DNA of 53,466 nt. Origin: Hydrogenovibrio sp. SC-1. GTDB lineage: Bacteria; Pseudomonadota; Gammaproteobacteria; Thiomicrospirales; Thiomicrospiraceae. A model generated the notes under the pieces. The model did not search any database and was not told where the DNA came from. It saw nothing but the letters and a program-made list of their open reading frames with translations. Location: positions 1 through 53,466 of the forward strand of contig NZ_PKGB01000015.1 of NCBI RefSeq assembly GCF_002848135.1, read 5' to 3'. Positions 16,439-26,041 of this stretch are shown piece by piece. A program made the translations under genes and the position numbers. How positions within the stretch are numbered: the first letter of the stretch is position 1; every line of letters begins with the position of its first letter.

Positions 16439-17782
16439 TCAAGTCGTTTCAAGAGAAGCTTTTAGGCCACTTAAGCTCTGTTCAACAGTATAAGACTCAG
16501 TCATTGATTGAGATAAGAAGTTAGCCAACTGTGGCTGTTTGGCTATTGCCTCATCAATCGCAGGATCTGACCCTTGTCGATAAGCACCAATACTAATTAA
16601 ATCCTGGTTTTGTTGATAAATTGAATAAAGTTGTTTAAACCTTCTAGCCAATTGAACTTGTTCAGCAGGAACAATATCAATCATAACACGGCTGATAGAT
16701 GACTCTATATCAATTGCCGGATACCGGCCAGAGTCAGCAATTTGTCGTGATAATAAAATATGACCATCTAACACCCCTCTGGCCGAATCAACCACGGGAT
16801 CATTTTCATCATCACCTTCTGCTAAAACGGTATAAATTGCCGTTATGGAGCCAGAGTGCTTAGCGCCATTTCCCGCTCTTTCGACTAACTGAGGGAGTTT
16901 CGCAAAGACGGAAGGAGGATACCCCTTGCTAGCAGGGGGTTCGCCAACTGCAAGTGCGATTTCGCGCTGCGCTTGTGCAAACCGGGTTAAGGAGTCCATC
17001 AACAACAAGACATCTTTGCCTTGGTCTCGAAAGTACTCGGCAATCGAGGTTGCTAACATAGCACCATGCAACCGCATTAGCGGCGGGTCATCGGCAGGTG
17101 TTGCCACAACGACCGCTCTTTTTAATCCCTCTTCACCCAAGTTATGTCGAACGAAATCATTCACTTCTCGACCACGCTCACCTACGAGCCCAACCACAAC
17201 GACCTCTGCATCCGTAAAGCGAGTCATCATACCCAGCAGGACACTTTTACCGACACCGGTTCCAGCCAGTAACCCGACCCTTTGGCCTTTTCCTAAGGTC
17301 AATAAACCATTAATGGTTTTAACCCCTACGTCCAATGGCGACTGAATGGGGGCACGCAACAAGGGGTTAATTTTTTGGCCCGTCAAAGACACCCGTTTTT
17401 CATAAGCAATGGGGCCTTTATCATCTAAAGGGTTACCAGCTCCATCAATGACTCTGCCAAGCAACGAGCGACTGACACCGACCTTAATCCCACCAGCTAG
17501 CGGTACTACACGCGCATTCGGCTCCAAACCATGAATGTGACCTATTGGCATTAAATACAGTCGATCATTACTAAAACCAACCACCTCTGCTTCCACAGGT
17601 GCTTGATCACTTGCATAAATCTGACATCTTGAGCCAATGGGGGCATAGGTTCCAACCACTTCTAAGGTCATGCCGACCATTCTAACTAAACGTCCTTCGA
17701 CAGCTAAAGGGCTTTTTTCTGGCAAGCGTTTCGAAAGTGCGGAGAGTCGGTGTGATAAAAACTGGTTCAATAAGGGCTTCAT
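16439..17782 (-). CDS. fliI: flagellum-specific export ATPase FliI
   Basis: FliI is the F1-beta-like ATPase that helps feed substrates to the flagellar type III export gate. The 447-residue protein has the Walker A loop GTGVGKSVLL, the family motif GLVGERGREVNDFV, the Walker B strand DVLLLMDSLTRFAQAQREIALAVGEPPASKGYPPS, and SRVM..IV near the C-terminus. The ATG at 17782 (GAGGG seven bases upstream) is preferred over a TTG 18 bases earlier. It lies 14 bases after the fliH stop. Confidence 0.97.
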   Translation of the reverse strand: MKPLLNQFLSHRLSALSKRLPEKSPLAVEGRLVRMVGMTLEVVGTYAPIGSRCQIYASDQAPVEAEVVGFSNDRLYLMPIGHIHGLEPNARVVPLAGGIKVGVSRSLLGRVIDGAGNPLDDKGPIAYEKRVSLTGQKINPLLRAPIQSPLDVGVKTINGLLTLGKGQRVGLLAGTGVGKSVLLGMMTRFTDAEVVVVGLVGERGREVNDFVRHNLGEEGLKRAVVVATPADDPPLMRLHGAMLATSIAEYFRDQGKDVLLLMDSLTRFAQAQREIALAVGEPPASKGYPPSVFAKLPQLVERAGNGAKHSGSITAIYTVLAEGDDENDPVVDSARGVLDGHILLSRQIADSGRYPAIDIESSISRVMIDIVPAEQVQLARRFKQLYSIYQQNQDLISIGAYRQGSDPAIDEAIAKQPQLANFLSQSMTESYTVEQSLSGLKASLETT

Positions 17783-17796
17783 GATATCACCCTCGC

Positions 17797-18624
17797 TCAA
17801 TCGCCTGATTGGCTAGTTGGTTTTGTCGATGAATTAAGAGAATCTGGCTCAACAGCCAATTTCGAAACCAAAGTGTCGGTTTCTTCCATAAATGACTTTA
17901 GACGAAGCTGCCAGTTATTGACGACAACTGATGATTTATGTTTAACACGGCAACTGCCTTTTGGTAGGTCTGAATCTGCCGATATGCGCCATTTTTTTTG
18001 TTCAGTCTGTTGATATTTTTCGATCACCGCCAAATCATCAGGGTGCACTTGAATATCCAAATGCTCTGAATCTTCTGGTAACTTAGCAATGGCTTCATGC
18101 AAGGCTTTTAATACCCAATCTTGATGTAATTGAATATCAACTTCAACTACTTTTGCTGCCATTTCCAATGCCAGCCTCGATAAAGATTCAAACACCGACT
18201 CAGAAATAAGTTGATAAGGTTCACCCATGGATTCAATCAAATTTTGGAGAGATTTAACTTGCTCCGATAAGAGCTGTTTTGCTTCTGCTTCCACTGCTTC
18301 ATAGGCTTGTTTCTTTCCCGCTTCAGATCCTTCGATAAACCCGGCTTCATACCCTTCGGCATGCGCTTTTTCATAAGTTTCTGCTTTAAGAATTTCGGCC
18401 TGTTTTTGAATCTCAGGCTGCATTTCCTGGCGAATTTTTTCTTTAAGCTCCGCATCAACCACTTTTTTGTCATTGGGTTCTTTTTGAGCCAAATCTTGGT
18501 ATTTCCAGGTTTTGACTTCTGGTGCGGCAACTTCATCAGCACTGATTAAGTTTGCGACGGGCAATGCTTCCACTGGCTTATCAGGGACACCGGAAGTAAC
18601 CCCTGTGTCTTTTGGCGTCGCCAT
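17797..18624 (-). CDS. fliH: flagellar assembly protein FliH
   Basis: FliH binds FliI and holds it at the C ring. The 275-residue protein has a long charged, Lys/Glu-rich middle (about 55-130), including the small-residue stretch EAGFIEGSEAGKKQAYEAV typical of the FliH GxxxG repeat region. A V-ATPase-E-like C-terminal domain follows (ALHEAIAKLPEDSEHLDIQVHPDDLAVIEKY..., ...DLPKGSCRVKHKSSVV). Its ATG directly follows the fliG stop codon. Confidence 0.92.
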   Translation of the reverse strand: MATPKDTGVTSGVPDKPVEALPVANLISADEVAAPEVKTWKYQDLAQKEPNDKKVVDAELKEKIRQEMQPEIQKQAEILKAETYEKAHAEGYEAGFIEGSEAGKKQAYEAVEAEAKQLLSEQVKSLQNLIESMGEPYQLISESVFESLSRLALEMAAKVVEVDIQLHQDWVLKALHEAIAKLPEDSEHLDIQVHPDDLAVIEKYQQTEQKKWRISADSDLPKGSCRVKHKSSVVVNNWQLRLKSFMEETDTLVSKLAVEPDSLNSSTKPTSQSGD

Positions 18625-19638
18625 CTACACAAATTCCTCGGCACCACCAGGCATCATCAACTTATCTTCATCCGCTAAACGTCTAACCGTTTGAATAATA
18701 TTTCTTTGCGCGTCTTCGACATCGCTCAACTTCACTGGGCCACTCATTTCCAACTCTTCGCGCAACATTTCTGCTTGGCGTTTTGACATATTGCTCAAAA
18801 TTAATTCGGTCATCTTCTGATCGGCACCTTTTAAGGCCACTTTCAAAATGTCATTTGGTACTTCACCCAATAAGGTTTGAATACCGCGAGGGTCAATACC
18901 ACTGATATCTTCAAAGACAAACATTTTATCTTGAATCCCCTTACTGACATCTTCATGTTCAATAGCAATATCGTCCAACACCTTAGTATCAATACCACTA
19001 CCCACCAAGTTCAATATTTCAGCCGCACGTTTTTCGCCACCAATCGTTGCCAATTTGCCCCCTTCACCGTCACTGGAAGCCCTTTCAAGTACATCATTCA
19101 AATCAAACAGGGCTCTTGGCTGAATCGTTGATAGGGTTGCGATACGATAAACCACTTCAGACTGGAAACGTTCGGGAATCCCTGCCAAAATTTCAGCCGA
19201 CAAGTCTGGTTCAAAATAAGACAACACAATCGCAATCACCTGGGGATGTTCATTTTTAAGCATATTGGATATGGTTGCGGGATGCATCCATTTCAGCGCT
19301 TCAAGACCTTTTACTTGGTCACCCAGCAAAGCGGCATCCATTAAACCGCCACCACCATCGCCCAAAGCATCGACCATTAACGACTGTGCATACTCAGTTG
19401 GGTTAACGCCCAGGGCATCTTCACCAAACTCGTTCATAAAGCTTTGCATAACCGACGCAATATCGGTATGAGAAACTTCAGAAACATCCGTCATGGCCGT
19501 CCCAATTTGCTGAACCTCTCTAGGGTTAAGATGGGCAAGCACTTTTGTCGCAGAGTCTTTCCCTAAAGCAAGTAGCAAAATTGAGGCTTTTTCCAGCCCC
19601 GTTAAATTACTTTCCTGATATTCCTCAATTTCTACCAT
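18625..19638 (-). CDS. fliG: flagellar motor switch protein FliG
   Basis: FliG is the rotor protein that receives torque from MotA. The 337-residue product has the N-terminal FliF-binding domain (GLEKASILLLALGKDSATKVLAHL), the EHPQ motif in the middle (NEHPQVIAIVLSYF, about 128-141), and a C-terminal torque helix region (LILSNMSKRQAEMLREELEMSGPVKLSDVEDAQ) with the expected charges. It starts seven bases after fliF. Confidence 0.97.
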   Translation of the reverse strand: MVEIEEYQESNLTGLEKASILLLALGKDSATKVLAHLNPREVQQIGTAMTDVSEVSHTDIASVMQSFMNEFGEDALGVNPTEYAQSLMVDALGDGGGGLMDAALLGDQVKGLEALKWMHPATISNMLKNEHPQVIAIVLSYFEPDLSAEILAGIPERFQSEVVYRIATLSTIQPRALFDLNDVLERASSDGEGGKLATIGGEKRAAEILNLVGSGIDTKVLDDIAIEHEDVSKGIQDKMFVFEDISGIDPRGIQTLLGEVPNDILKVALKGADQKMTELILSNMSKRQAEMLREELEMSGPVKLSDVEDAQRNIIQTVRRLADEDKLMMPGGAEEFV

Positions 19639-19645
19639 GATTCAA

Positions 19646-21331
19646 CTAACCCTTTTTAGAGATCCATTGCTTGATAATATGCGCAGCCAGTTTTGGATCA
19701 GCAGAAACAATCGCCTTAACCTTCTCTAACATTTCTTTATCTTTTTCTGAAGTTAAGTTCGCCTCTTCGGCTTGCTTACCAACTTCCTCATTCATTTGTT
19801 CAAGCGCTTTGGAAATTTCAGCTGAATTTCGAACGTCTTCTTTTTCTTCTGGAACATCTTCTAAATAATCCGGAACCAGTTCATCGCGTTTTGACAAATC
19901 TCTCAGCATTGGACGGATAACACCAAAAATAATGATTAAAACAGCCAGGCCTGCCAATACTTGTTTGATTAGGTTCCAGAACCAAGGCGCTTCCCAAACT
20001 GGTGGCGACTCATAACGCTCCTGTACTTCTTCAACAAACGAGGCATTAACAATACTCAAGGTGTCACCTCGAGTTGAGTCTAAACCAACCGCGTCACTCA
20101 CCAACTGTCGATAGCTCGACAACTCTTCATCGGTTAAAGGCACACTGATCGATTCGCCGTCATCATTTAGTTGTGTTTTGTTATCAATTACCACCGCAAC
20201 AGAAAGTCGTCGAATTGCGCCAACAGAATTTTTAATATGGCTCACCGTCCGATCCAACTCATAATTCTTAGTTCTTTTCTCTGATGAGTTGTTAATGCCA
20301 GAACCACCATCATCTGGCTGATATCCCTCTTCTGGCGCAATGCCGGCTCCTGGTGGCTGATTGGTTAAAGCACCAGGAATACCTTTAGGCCCCGTTGAGC
20401 GGTTAACTTCCTTTATTTCTTGCTCAGATCGAATGGCGGACGGATCAGGTTCATAGTTTTCACGCGTCTGTTCTTGTTGGGTAAAGTCCAGTTCAGCGGT
20501 CACTTGTGCTCGAACTTTATGCCCACCACCGGCAACAGGCGTCAACAAGGTAACAATGCGTTGTGATAGCGTATTTTCAACCTGACGCGTATATCCCAAC
20601 TGCTTTAAACTAACATTCATGATTCCTGATTGAAAATCACTCGTCAATAAATTGCCTTGTTGGTCAACAACTGTGACCCCTTTGGGCTTCATATTCGGAA
20701 TACTAGATGAGACTAAATAAACGATTGCGCTAACTTGTTCTTCACTTAGTGAACGTCCAGGGTAAAGCTTAACAGCAACCGAGGCGGTTGGATCTTCTTG
20801 CTTTCTCACAAAAACAGAGCGTTTAGGCATGCCTAAAATTACTCTAGCCGACTTAACGGAATTAATGCTGGAAACCGACTTAGCCAACTCACCTTCAATA
20901 GCCCGTTGATAACGGGTCGTTTCCTTAAATTGTGAAATACCAAAACCTTGGTCAATGTCTAATAATTGATATCCCGTTGGGGCTTGCTTGGGAAAGCCTT
21001 GTGCGGCCAACTTCAGTCTTAAACCATGAACCTGGTCATTCGGAACTAAAATAGCCCCTGAACCCTGGTCTAATTTATAGGGAATTTTTTCCTGATCTAA
21101 TGTTTGAACCACTTCCGACATGTCTTTGGCATCCATATTGCCAAACAGAAGTGAATATTGCGGGGATTGCGCCCATAGGATAATGCCAACAGCTAGGGCA
21201 ACACTTGCCGCTAAGGTGATGACCAAACTCACTTGTTTGGCGACAGATAAAGAGGTTAGATTTTTTAAGAGAGGCGAGCCTTCGGCATTTTTTGCATCTA
21301 GGCTGGGATCAAGAGTGGGTTGATCAGGCAT
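19646..21331 (-). CDS. fliF: flagellar MS-ring protein FliF
   Basis: FliF forms the MS ring in the inner membrane, the base on which the rod and export gate assemble. The 561-residue protein has membrane segments near residues 33-52 and 445-465 flanking the ring-building domains (including YQRAIEGELAKSVSSINSVKSARVILGMPKRSVFVRKQEDPTASV). A cytoplasmic acidic tail binds FliG. It follows fliE by 32 bases and precedes fliG by 7. It contains one incomplete relative of the CCAGGCCTGG palindrome near 19944, which I do not count. Confidence 0.96.
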   Translation of the reverse strand: MPDQPTLDPSLDAKNAEGSPLLKNLTSLSVAKQVSLVITLAASVALAVGIILWAQSPQYSLLFGNMDAKDMSEVVQTLDQEKIPYKLDQGSGAILVPNDQVHGLRLKLAAQGFPKQAPTGYQLLDIDQGFGISQFKETTRYQRAIEGELAKSVSSINSVKSARVILGMPKRSVFVRKQEDPTASVAVKLYPGRSLSEEQVSAIVYLVSSSIPNMKPKGVTVVDQQGNLLTSDFQSGIMNVSLKQLGYTRQVENTLSQRIVTLLTPVAGGGHKVRAQVTAELDFTQQEQTRENYEPDPSAIRSEQEIKEVNRSTGPKGIPGALTNQPPGAGIAPEEGYQPDDGGSGINNSSEKRTKNYELDRTVSHIKNSVGAIRRLSVAVVIDNKTQLNDDGESISVPLTDEELSSYRQLVSDAVGLDSTRGDTLSIVNASFVEEVQERYESPPVWEAPWFWNLIKQVLAGLAVLIIIFGVIRPMLRDLSKRDELVPDYLEDVPEEKEDVRNSAEISKALEQMNEEVGKQAEEANLTSEKDKEMLEKVKAIVSADPKLAAHIIKQWISKKG

Positions 21332-21363
21332 TTATAATAACGTCTCTCAATTAGTGAGTGAAT

Positions 21364-21696
21364 TTAAATCGGCATGTTCTTAATTTCTTTATAAGCATCA
21401 ACCAACTTATTTCTAACTTGTGTCATTGCTTGAAAAGATAAACTGGCTTTTTGTGCTTGAACCATAACATCCGTCAAGTCAACATCCTCCCCTTTTTCAA
21501 AGGATTTTTTCATTGCACCAGATTTATTTTGCTCTACGGCAACCGCATCCACCGACTTGGACAATAGGTCGGCAAAATTTTCCGCACTCTGAGTTCCTTT
21601 TTCCGCCTGCACAACAGGCTGTGTCTGCGATGCTGCTTCTGCAGCCAAACTCCGCATTTGTAACATTAAGCTTTGAGTATCAACGGTATTATTCAT
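21364..21696 (-). CDS. fliE: flagellar MS ring-rod junction protein FliE
   Basis: FliE connects the MS ring to the rod and is one of the first exported proteins. The 110-residue protein has the conserved C-terminal helices [70 protein letters not shown]. It is the first gene of the fliE-to-fliN run, with a sigma54 promoter about 80 bases upstream. Confidence 0.95.
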   Translation of the reverse strand: MNNTVDTQSLMLQMRSLAAEAASQTQPVVQAEKGTQSAENFADLLSKSVDAVAVEQNKSGAMKKSFEKGEDVDLTDVMVQAQKASLSFQAMTQVRNKLVDAYKEIKNMPI

Positions 21697-21773
21697 TTTT
21701 AAAGGTAACTCCGCATAAAATATTCACTCAAAAAATGCAGTGAATCAAAAACAACTAGGATTATGACACAAAA

Positions 21774-21790
21774 AGCAATTGTCATGCCAT
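21774..21790 (-). promoter_or_regulatory. sigma54 promoter of the fliE operon
   Basis: On the minus strand the site is ATGGCAT-GACAA-TTGCT, with a full -12 box and one mismatch in the -24 box. It lies 78 bases before fliE and after the flrC stop. Confidence 0.7.
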
Positions 21791-21871
21791 AGAGACTGTC
21801 AAAAAATTGCTTATCACCCACATCAAATGCGCTGTTTACTTGTTGCTAGTTTAACAAAGCCTTAAACGAAT

Positions 21872-23251
21872 TCATACTACTTCCAAGCCCTGCTCTTTAA
21901 ATTTTGCTAACTTATAACGCAAAGTGCGTGGACTAATATTCAGCGCCTCTGCCGTTTTTTGACGATGCCCATTATTGGCTTTCAAGGTTTCCAAAATAAT
22001 TTGAACTTCACGTTCTTTTAGATCGGTTGAAACAGGTGCCAAATCGACATTCACTACAGTTGAATTAACTGTTGTCATCGCTTCTTTTTCATCGACAGAT
22101 CCCGCAGGCTCTGATGCGGTCAAATTTGATAAATTTTCATCTAGAAAAATATCTTGTAACTGAATAGTTTCACCCGACATCATCACCAACGCCCGTTGAA
22201 TAACATTATCCAGTTCTCGAATATTTCCTGGCCATCCATACTGAATTAAGGCTCGCATAGCAGGAGCTGAAATCATTGGTTCAACTCGTCGTCCGCCACA
22301 GTGACGTTGCAATAAACGCTCGGTAATCGCGGCAATATCTTTCGGACGATCACGCAATGGCGGTAATCGCATAGGAAAGACATTTAAACGATAAAACAAA
22401 TCTTCTCTGAAGTCTCCTGCTGCAATAGCGGCCTTCATGTCAACATTAGAAGCACTTAACACTCGAACGTCTAATTTAATGACTTTTGAACTACCAATCC
22501 GCTCGACTTCTCGTTCTTGAAGCACACGCAACAATTTCGCCTGTAATTCAGGTTTCATTTCGCCAATTTCATCTAAGAAAATCGTGCCATTTTGTGCCAA
22601 CTCAAACTTACCCGGCATGGCTTTGAGTGCACCTGTAAACGCACCCTTTTCGTATCCAAACAAAGTTGCTTCCAGCATATTTTCAGGAATAGCCGCGCAG
22701 TTAATTGCGATAAAGGGTTCCTTTTTCCGTGTTGAGTGATTATGAATAAATCGTGCTAAGACTTCTTTACCCGTTCCACTTTCACCCGTAATCATAACGG
22801 TCGCATCACTTTCCGCAACTTTTTGTGCCAAGGTTTTTAACTGAATGGTTGCCGGATCAGCGACAACAAAATCTTCATCTAGCGAAGCATCTCGATAAAA
22901 ATATGACTTAGCTTTTTCAACTAACACATCGGCTTCAAACGGTTTCAAAATATAATCGACTGCCCCAGATTTCATAGCATCAACCGCTTGCTCGACAGTT
23001 CCATAGGCGGTCATTAATACAATCGGCAAAAAAGGTTTAATCGCTCGAATACGAGTCATCAACTCATAACCATCCATCCCGTCCATTCGAATATCGGTAA
23101 ATATCATTGCAATTTCATCATCAAGTGCGACCAACGCATCTTCTGCTGAACTGACTGCCACAACGTCAAATCCATTTAACTCCAGCGTATCCACTAGGGC
23201 TTCTTGCAACTCGCTATCGTCTTCAACCACCAAAATCTTTGCAATACTCAT
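21872..23251 (-). CDS. flrC: sigma54-dependent flagellar response regulator FlrC/FleR
   Basis: This is the class III activator of the polar-flagellum cascade. The 459-residue protein has a receiver domain with phospho-acceptor Asp53 (FTDIRMDGMDG), acidic pair Asp11/Asp12 and Lys103. The AAA+ domain shows Walker A GESGTGKE at about 156-163 and GAFTGA for sigma54 contact, and a Fis-type helix-turn-helix lies at the C-terminus (GHRQKTAEALNISPRTLRYKLAKF). Its start overlaps the stop of flrB (ATGA), so kinase and regulator are translationally coupled. Likely targets are the sigma54 sites listed here. Confidence 0.95.
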   Translation of the reverse strand: MSIAKILVVEDDSELQEALVDTLELNGFDVVAVSSAEDALVALDDEIAMIFTDIRMDGMDGYELMTRIRAIKPFLPIVLMTAYGTVEQAVDAMKSGAVDYILKPFEADVLVEKAKSYFYRDASLDEDFVVADPATIQLKTLAQKVAESDATVMITGESGTGKEVLARFIHNHSTRKKEPFIAINCAAIPENMLEATLFGYEKGAFTGALKAMPGKFELAQNGTIFLDEIGEMKPELQAKLLRVLQEREVERIGSSKVIKLDVRVLSASNVDMKAAIAAGDFREDLFYRLNVFPMRLPPLRDRPKDIAAITERLLQRHCGGRRVEPMISAPAMRALIQYGWPGNIRELDNVIQRALVMMSGETIQLQDIFLDENLSNLTASEPAGSVDEKEAMTTVNSTVVNVDLAPVSTDLKEREVQIILETLKANNGHRQKTAEALNISPRTLRYKLAKFKEQGLEVV

Positions 23252-24420
23252 GCTTTCTCCTCAGTCAACAACAGTGGCAAACGTATTCCAAACTCGGCAC
23301 CATTTCCTTCCACCGACTTCACCCAGACTTCTCCATCATGGGCTTCTGCAACAGCCCTTACAACCGCTAGCCCTAACCCCGTTCCTTGAGCCCGACTGGT
23401 ATAAAAAGGTTCGAAGACCTTTTCATTCATCTCTGCTGTTATCCCTGGGCCATTATCTCGAACAGATAAAACCAGCTGTTGAGCCTCTCGCTCAGCTTTG
23501 ATATATATTTTCGCGCCTGATTGCACAATTTCAACTGCATTACTCACTAGATTCTCAAGAGCAGTTAATAGACCATCCTCATCCCCTAAAACGGCTAGAC
23601 CTGGTTGATTTTGTTCAAAAAAGACTTCACTTTTGGATAGTTGTATTTTGGGTTCAATCGCTTGCTTGAGTGCCTTCAATAAGCGATCAATCTCCACTTT
23701 ATGATTTTTCGCTTTTCCACCTTTTGCATATTGCAACATATCATTAACAAGTGACTCTAAGTGCCGCAAACTATTTAAGGTCTTACCGATAAATTTTTCA
23801 CGCTTATCACTATCCAACTGCGGAGAAGAAAGCTGCGACACATATAACAGAGCGGATGCGAGCGGCGTTCGAATTTGATGTGCTAGTGAAGCGGCCATTT
23901 CCCCCATTGAACTTAATCGCTGATGGCGACTCATATGCCGCTGGAGGTCTCGTGCATCGGTCACATCTTGAATCAGTAATATTTTACCTGACATATTTTC
24001 ACCGTCATACGCAAGATTTAATGGCGACTCCGATAACTGATAAACCGTTTGATTGTGGGTAATGAGTTCGCCTGCATCATTTTTAACCAGGAAAACATTT
24101 CGCATCACCACATCCCAGTGACGACCAAGTGCATCAGCGCCTAGAATTTTCTGGGCTGCAGGGTTCATATCCACCAAAAGACCATCCGCGTTTAACACGA
24201 TCACACCTGCTGGTAATAGATTCAACAACTGTTCAAGTCGCTCTCCAACATGAATTTTTTCACGATTACTTTCAGCTAACTGAGCCTGCAGATCTTCAAC
24301 TTGATTTTGTAGCGCCTCATACGCATGCGTCAACTGAAACGAGGTCTGGTTAAATAACTCAAAAGCCGCCTCCAGCTCTGTGAGTCTTTCTTTTTCAACA
24401 GAATTATCGTTTGTGCTCAC
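23248..24420 (-). CDS. flrB: flagellar sensor histidine kinase FlrB/FleS
   Basis: This kinase phosphorylates FlrC when the early flagellar structure is in place. The 390-residue protein is soluble: it has an N-terminal coiled coil (about 10-60) and a PAS domain (VIVLNADGLLVDMNPAAQKILG, about 75-150). The HisKA box SLAHQIRTPLASALL holds the phosphorylated His near residue 183, and the ATPase domain carries the N box ENLVSNAVEI and G boxes DNGPGIT and GTGLGLAVV. There is no membrane segment, as for FlrB/FleS. It is 15 bases after flrA and coupled to flrC. Confidence 0.94.
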   Translation of the reverse strand: MSTNDNSVEKERLTELEAAFELFNQTSFQLTHAYEALQNQVEDLQAQLAESNREKIHVGERLEQLLNLLPAGVIVLNADGLLVDMNPAAQKILGADALGRHWDVVMRNVFLVKNDAGELITHNQTVYQLSESPLNLAYDGENMSGKILLIQDVTDARDLQRHMSRHQRLSSMGEMAASLAHQIRTPLASALLYVSQLSSPQLDSDKREKFIGKTLNSLRHLESLVNDMLQYAKGGKAKNHKVEIDRLLKALKQAIEPKIQLSKSEVFFEQNQPGLAVLGDEDGLLTALENLVSNAVEIVQSGAKIYIKAEREAQQLVLSVRDNGPGITAEMNEKVFEPFYTSRAQGTGLGLAVVRAVAEAHDGEVWVKSVEGNGAEFGIRLPLLLTEEKA

Positions 24421-24435
24421 GATGGGGCCTTAAGA

Positions 24436-25539
24436 TTAATTTAAATTGAATTTACGGATCTTTTCGACCAGTGTTGTTCGGTTAGTTTGCAGCAGTTTTG
24501 CCGCCTGGGAAACATTCCCTTCCGTCTGCTCTAATGCCTTTTGAATTAATTGTACCTCCATCTCAACTAAATAGGACTTCAAATCCAAGCCATCACTTAA
24601 ATTTGGAGACAAGTCACTGGTTTGAGATTCTATGGATGAAGGTTTGCTCTCTTCCGATTCGGAAATCGTTTTAGCTGAAGTGCCTGTGTCAATATCGGAA
24701 GAATCAGCTTGCACACTAACATCTGAATTTATCGGCGGTTCTGCCTGTTTTAAAACTTCATTTCCGTCAAGTTCGACTTGATATTTTACCGGCAAATCAT
24801 CATAACCCACATTCAAACCAGGAAACAAAATAGATAATCTTTCCGCTAGGTTTCCTAATTCACGGACATTTCCTGGCCAATGATAATTTTGTAAGGCAAT
24901 CAATGCCGTTTGAGATAAATTTGGAATTTTACGCCCAGAATCCTGAATTTTTTTAAACATAAAATCAAACAATTCTGGAATATCTTCAGGTCTTTCTCTT
25001 AAAGACGGCATTTCAATAGGAAACACATTCAAACGATAAAATAAATCTTCTCGAAAGGTTCCATCCGAAATATTATCTTCTAAATTTCGGTGCGTTGCTG
25101 CGATCACTCGAACATCGCACTCAAAGCTTTTGTTGCCACCAACACGTTCATATATTCGTTCTTGCAAGACGCGAAGTAATTTAACCTGCATCGGTAATGG
25201 CATGTCACCGATCTCATCCAAAAAGATCGTGCCCTTTTCGGCCATTTCAAAACGCCCTTTTCGAGCGGTAATTGCCCCAGTAAAGGCCCCTTTTTCATGA
25301 CCAAATAACTCTGACTCCAGCAGTTCTCCAGGGATTGCACCACAATTAATAGGAATAAAGGCCTTTTCAGAACGGATTGAAATAGAGTGTAAGGCTTGAG
25401 CGACCACTTCTTTTCCCGTTCCTGACTCGCCGAGAATAAGAACCGATGCATCGGTATTTGCGACTTGATGGATGAGCTTTTTGACTTGTTGCATTGCTGG
25501 CCCAGCGCCAACGAGGTTAGGTAAAAGTGTTTGTTGCAT
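24436..25539 (-). CDS. flrA: sigma54-dependent flagellar master regulator FlrA/FleQ, lacking the N-terminal domain
   Basis: This is a bacterial enhancer-binding protein of 367 residues. The AAA+ domain fills residues 8-245, with Walker A GESGTGKE at 37-44, GAFTGA near 99 and the arginine-finger region FREDLFYRLNVFPIEMPSLRERPED. A Ser-rich linker (265-315) and a Fis helix-turn-helix (NVSQAAKLLQTNRTTLVEKIRKF) follow. FleQ/FlrA proteins normally have another 120-140 residues at the N-terminus (a divergent receiver domain); here the AAA+ domain begins almost at once. The frame stays open for 32 codons upstream but has no start codon there, and the promoter at 25616-25644 lies within it. Ribosome binding is weak. 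Confidence 0.85.
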   Translation of the reverse strand: MQQTLLPNLVGAGPAMQQVKKLIHQVANTDASVLILGESGTGKEVVAQALHSISIRSEKAFIPINCGAIPGELLESELFGHEKGAFTGAITARKGRFEMAEKGTIFLDEIGDMPLPMQVKLLRVLQERIYERVGGNKSFECDVRVIAATHRNLEDNISDGTFREDLFYRLNVFPIEMPSLRERPEDIPELFDFMFKKIQDSGRKIPNLSQTALIALQNYHWPGNVRELGNLAERLSILFPGLNVGYDDLPVKYQVELDGNEVLKQAEPPINSDVSVQADSSDIDTGTSAKTISESEESKPSSIESQTSDLSPNLSDGLDLKSYLVEMEVQLIQKALEQTEGNVSQAAKLLQTNRTTLVEKIRKFNLN

Positions 25540-25615
25540 TAGGTTGCCATCACTATTAACAGACTGAATATAGTCTTTATAACGGCTTTTGGCATAGATG
25601 TCAAAATTTTGGCTA

Positions 25616-25644
25616 CTTTTAAATGCGAATTTATTTTATGTCAA
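25616..25644 (-). promoter_or_regulatory. sigma70 promoter of flrA-flrB-flrC
   Basis: On the minus strand the site is TTGACA-N17-TAAAAG: a perfect -35, ideal spacing and four of six -10 bases. It gives a leader of about 70 bases for flrA and fits a master operon driven by housekeeping sigma factor. Confidence 0.6.
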
Positions 25645-25740
25645 TTGAACTTGAAATAAAATCTTGATTGAGTGCCAATGGTATAGGCAACAACAGAACA
25701 GGCGAAGAATTCCGATAACTTTGTTGAAAAAAGCTTGTTA

Positions 25741-26040
25741 CTACTCAGCTGGTGTAACATATGCTTTCAATTGCTTTAACCGTTTAAAATCAGCCTTACT
25801 CTCCTCCAATAAGGATTGTTGCTTGCATTTAACCAACTCTTGAATTTGATCATTATCTCGAGCCAACTCTTTCAAGGTATCGTCCAACGCATGCTTGTAC
25901 TCCTCTATCGCTTCAGATAGGTGTTGCTGAAACATAGAATTCAACGCAACGTACTCTTGCCAAGACTCAGATTCAATCGCTGTTAACAAATTTTTTGACT
26001 CTGATAACAGCGTAATTTTCGTTAAGGCCAGTGACGGCAC
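25741..26040 (-). CDS. fliT: FliT-like flagellar chaperone
   Basis: This is a 99-residue helical, charged protein directly after fliS. Enteric FliT is the FliD export chaperone; position and size support that role here, though sequence identity alone is weak. I place the start at the GTG (26038-26040) immediately after the fliS stop, because GGAG lies about ten bases upstream inside the fliS end. The longer frame would overlap fliS by 77 bases. The segment ESKNLLTAIESESWQEYVALNSMFQQHL resembles the FliT N-terminal helix. Confidence 0.65.
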   Translation of the reverse strand: MPSLALTKITLLSESKNLLTAIESESWQEYVALNSMFQQHLSEAIEEYKHALDDTLKELARDNDQIQELVKCKQQSLLEESKADFKRLKQLKAYVTPAE

Positions 26041-26041
26041 C

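Noticed and set aside
19941-19955. GCCAGGCCTGCC in fliF as a further palindrome copy
   Set aside because: The core is incomplete (last base differs) and arms are absent; counted only as a chance relative.
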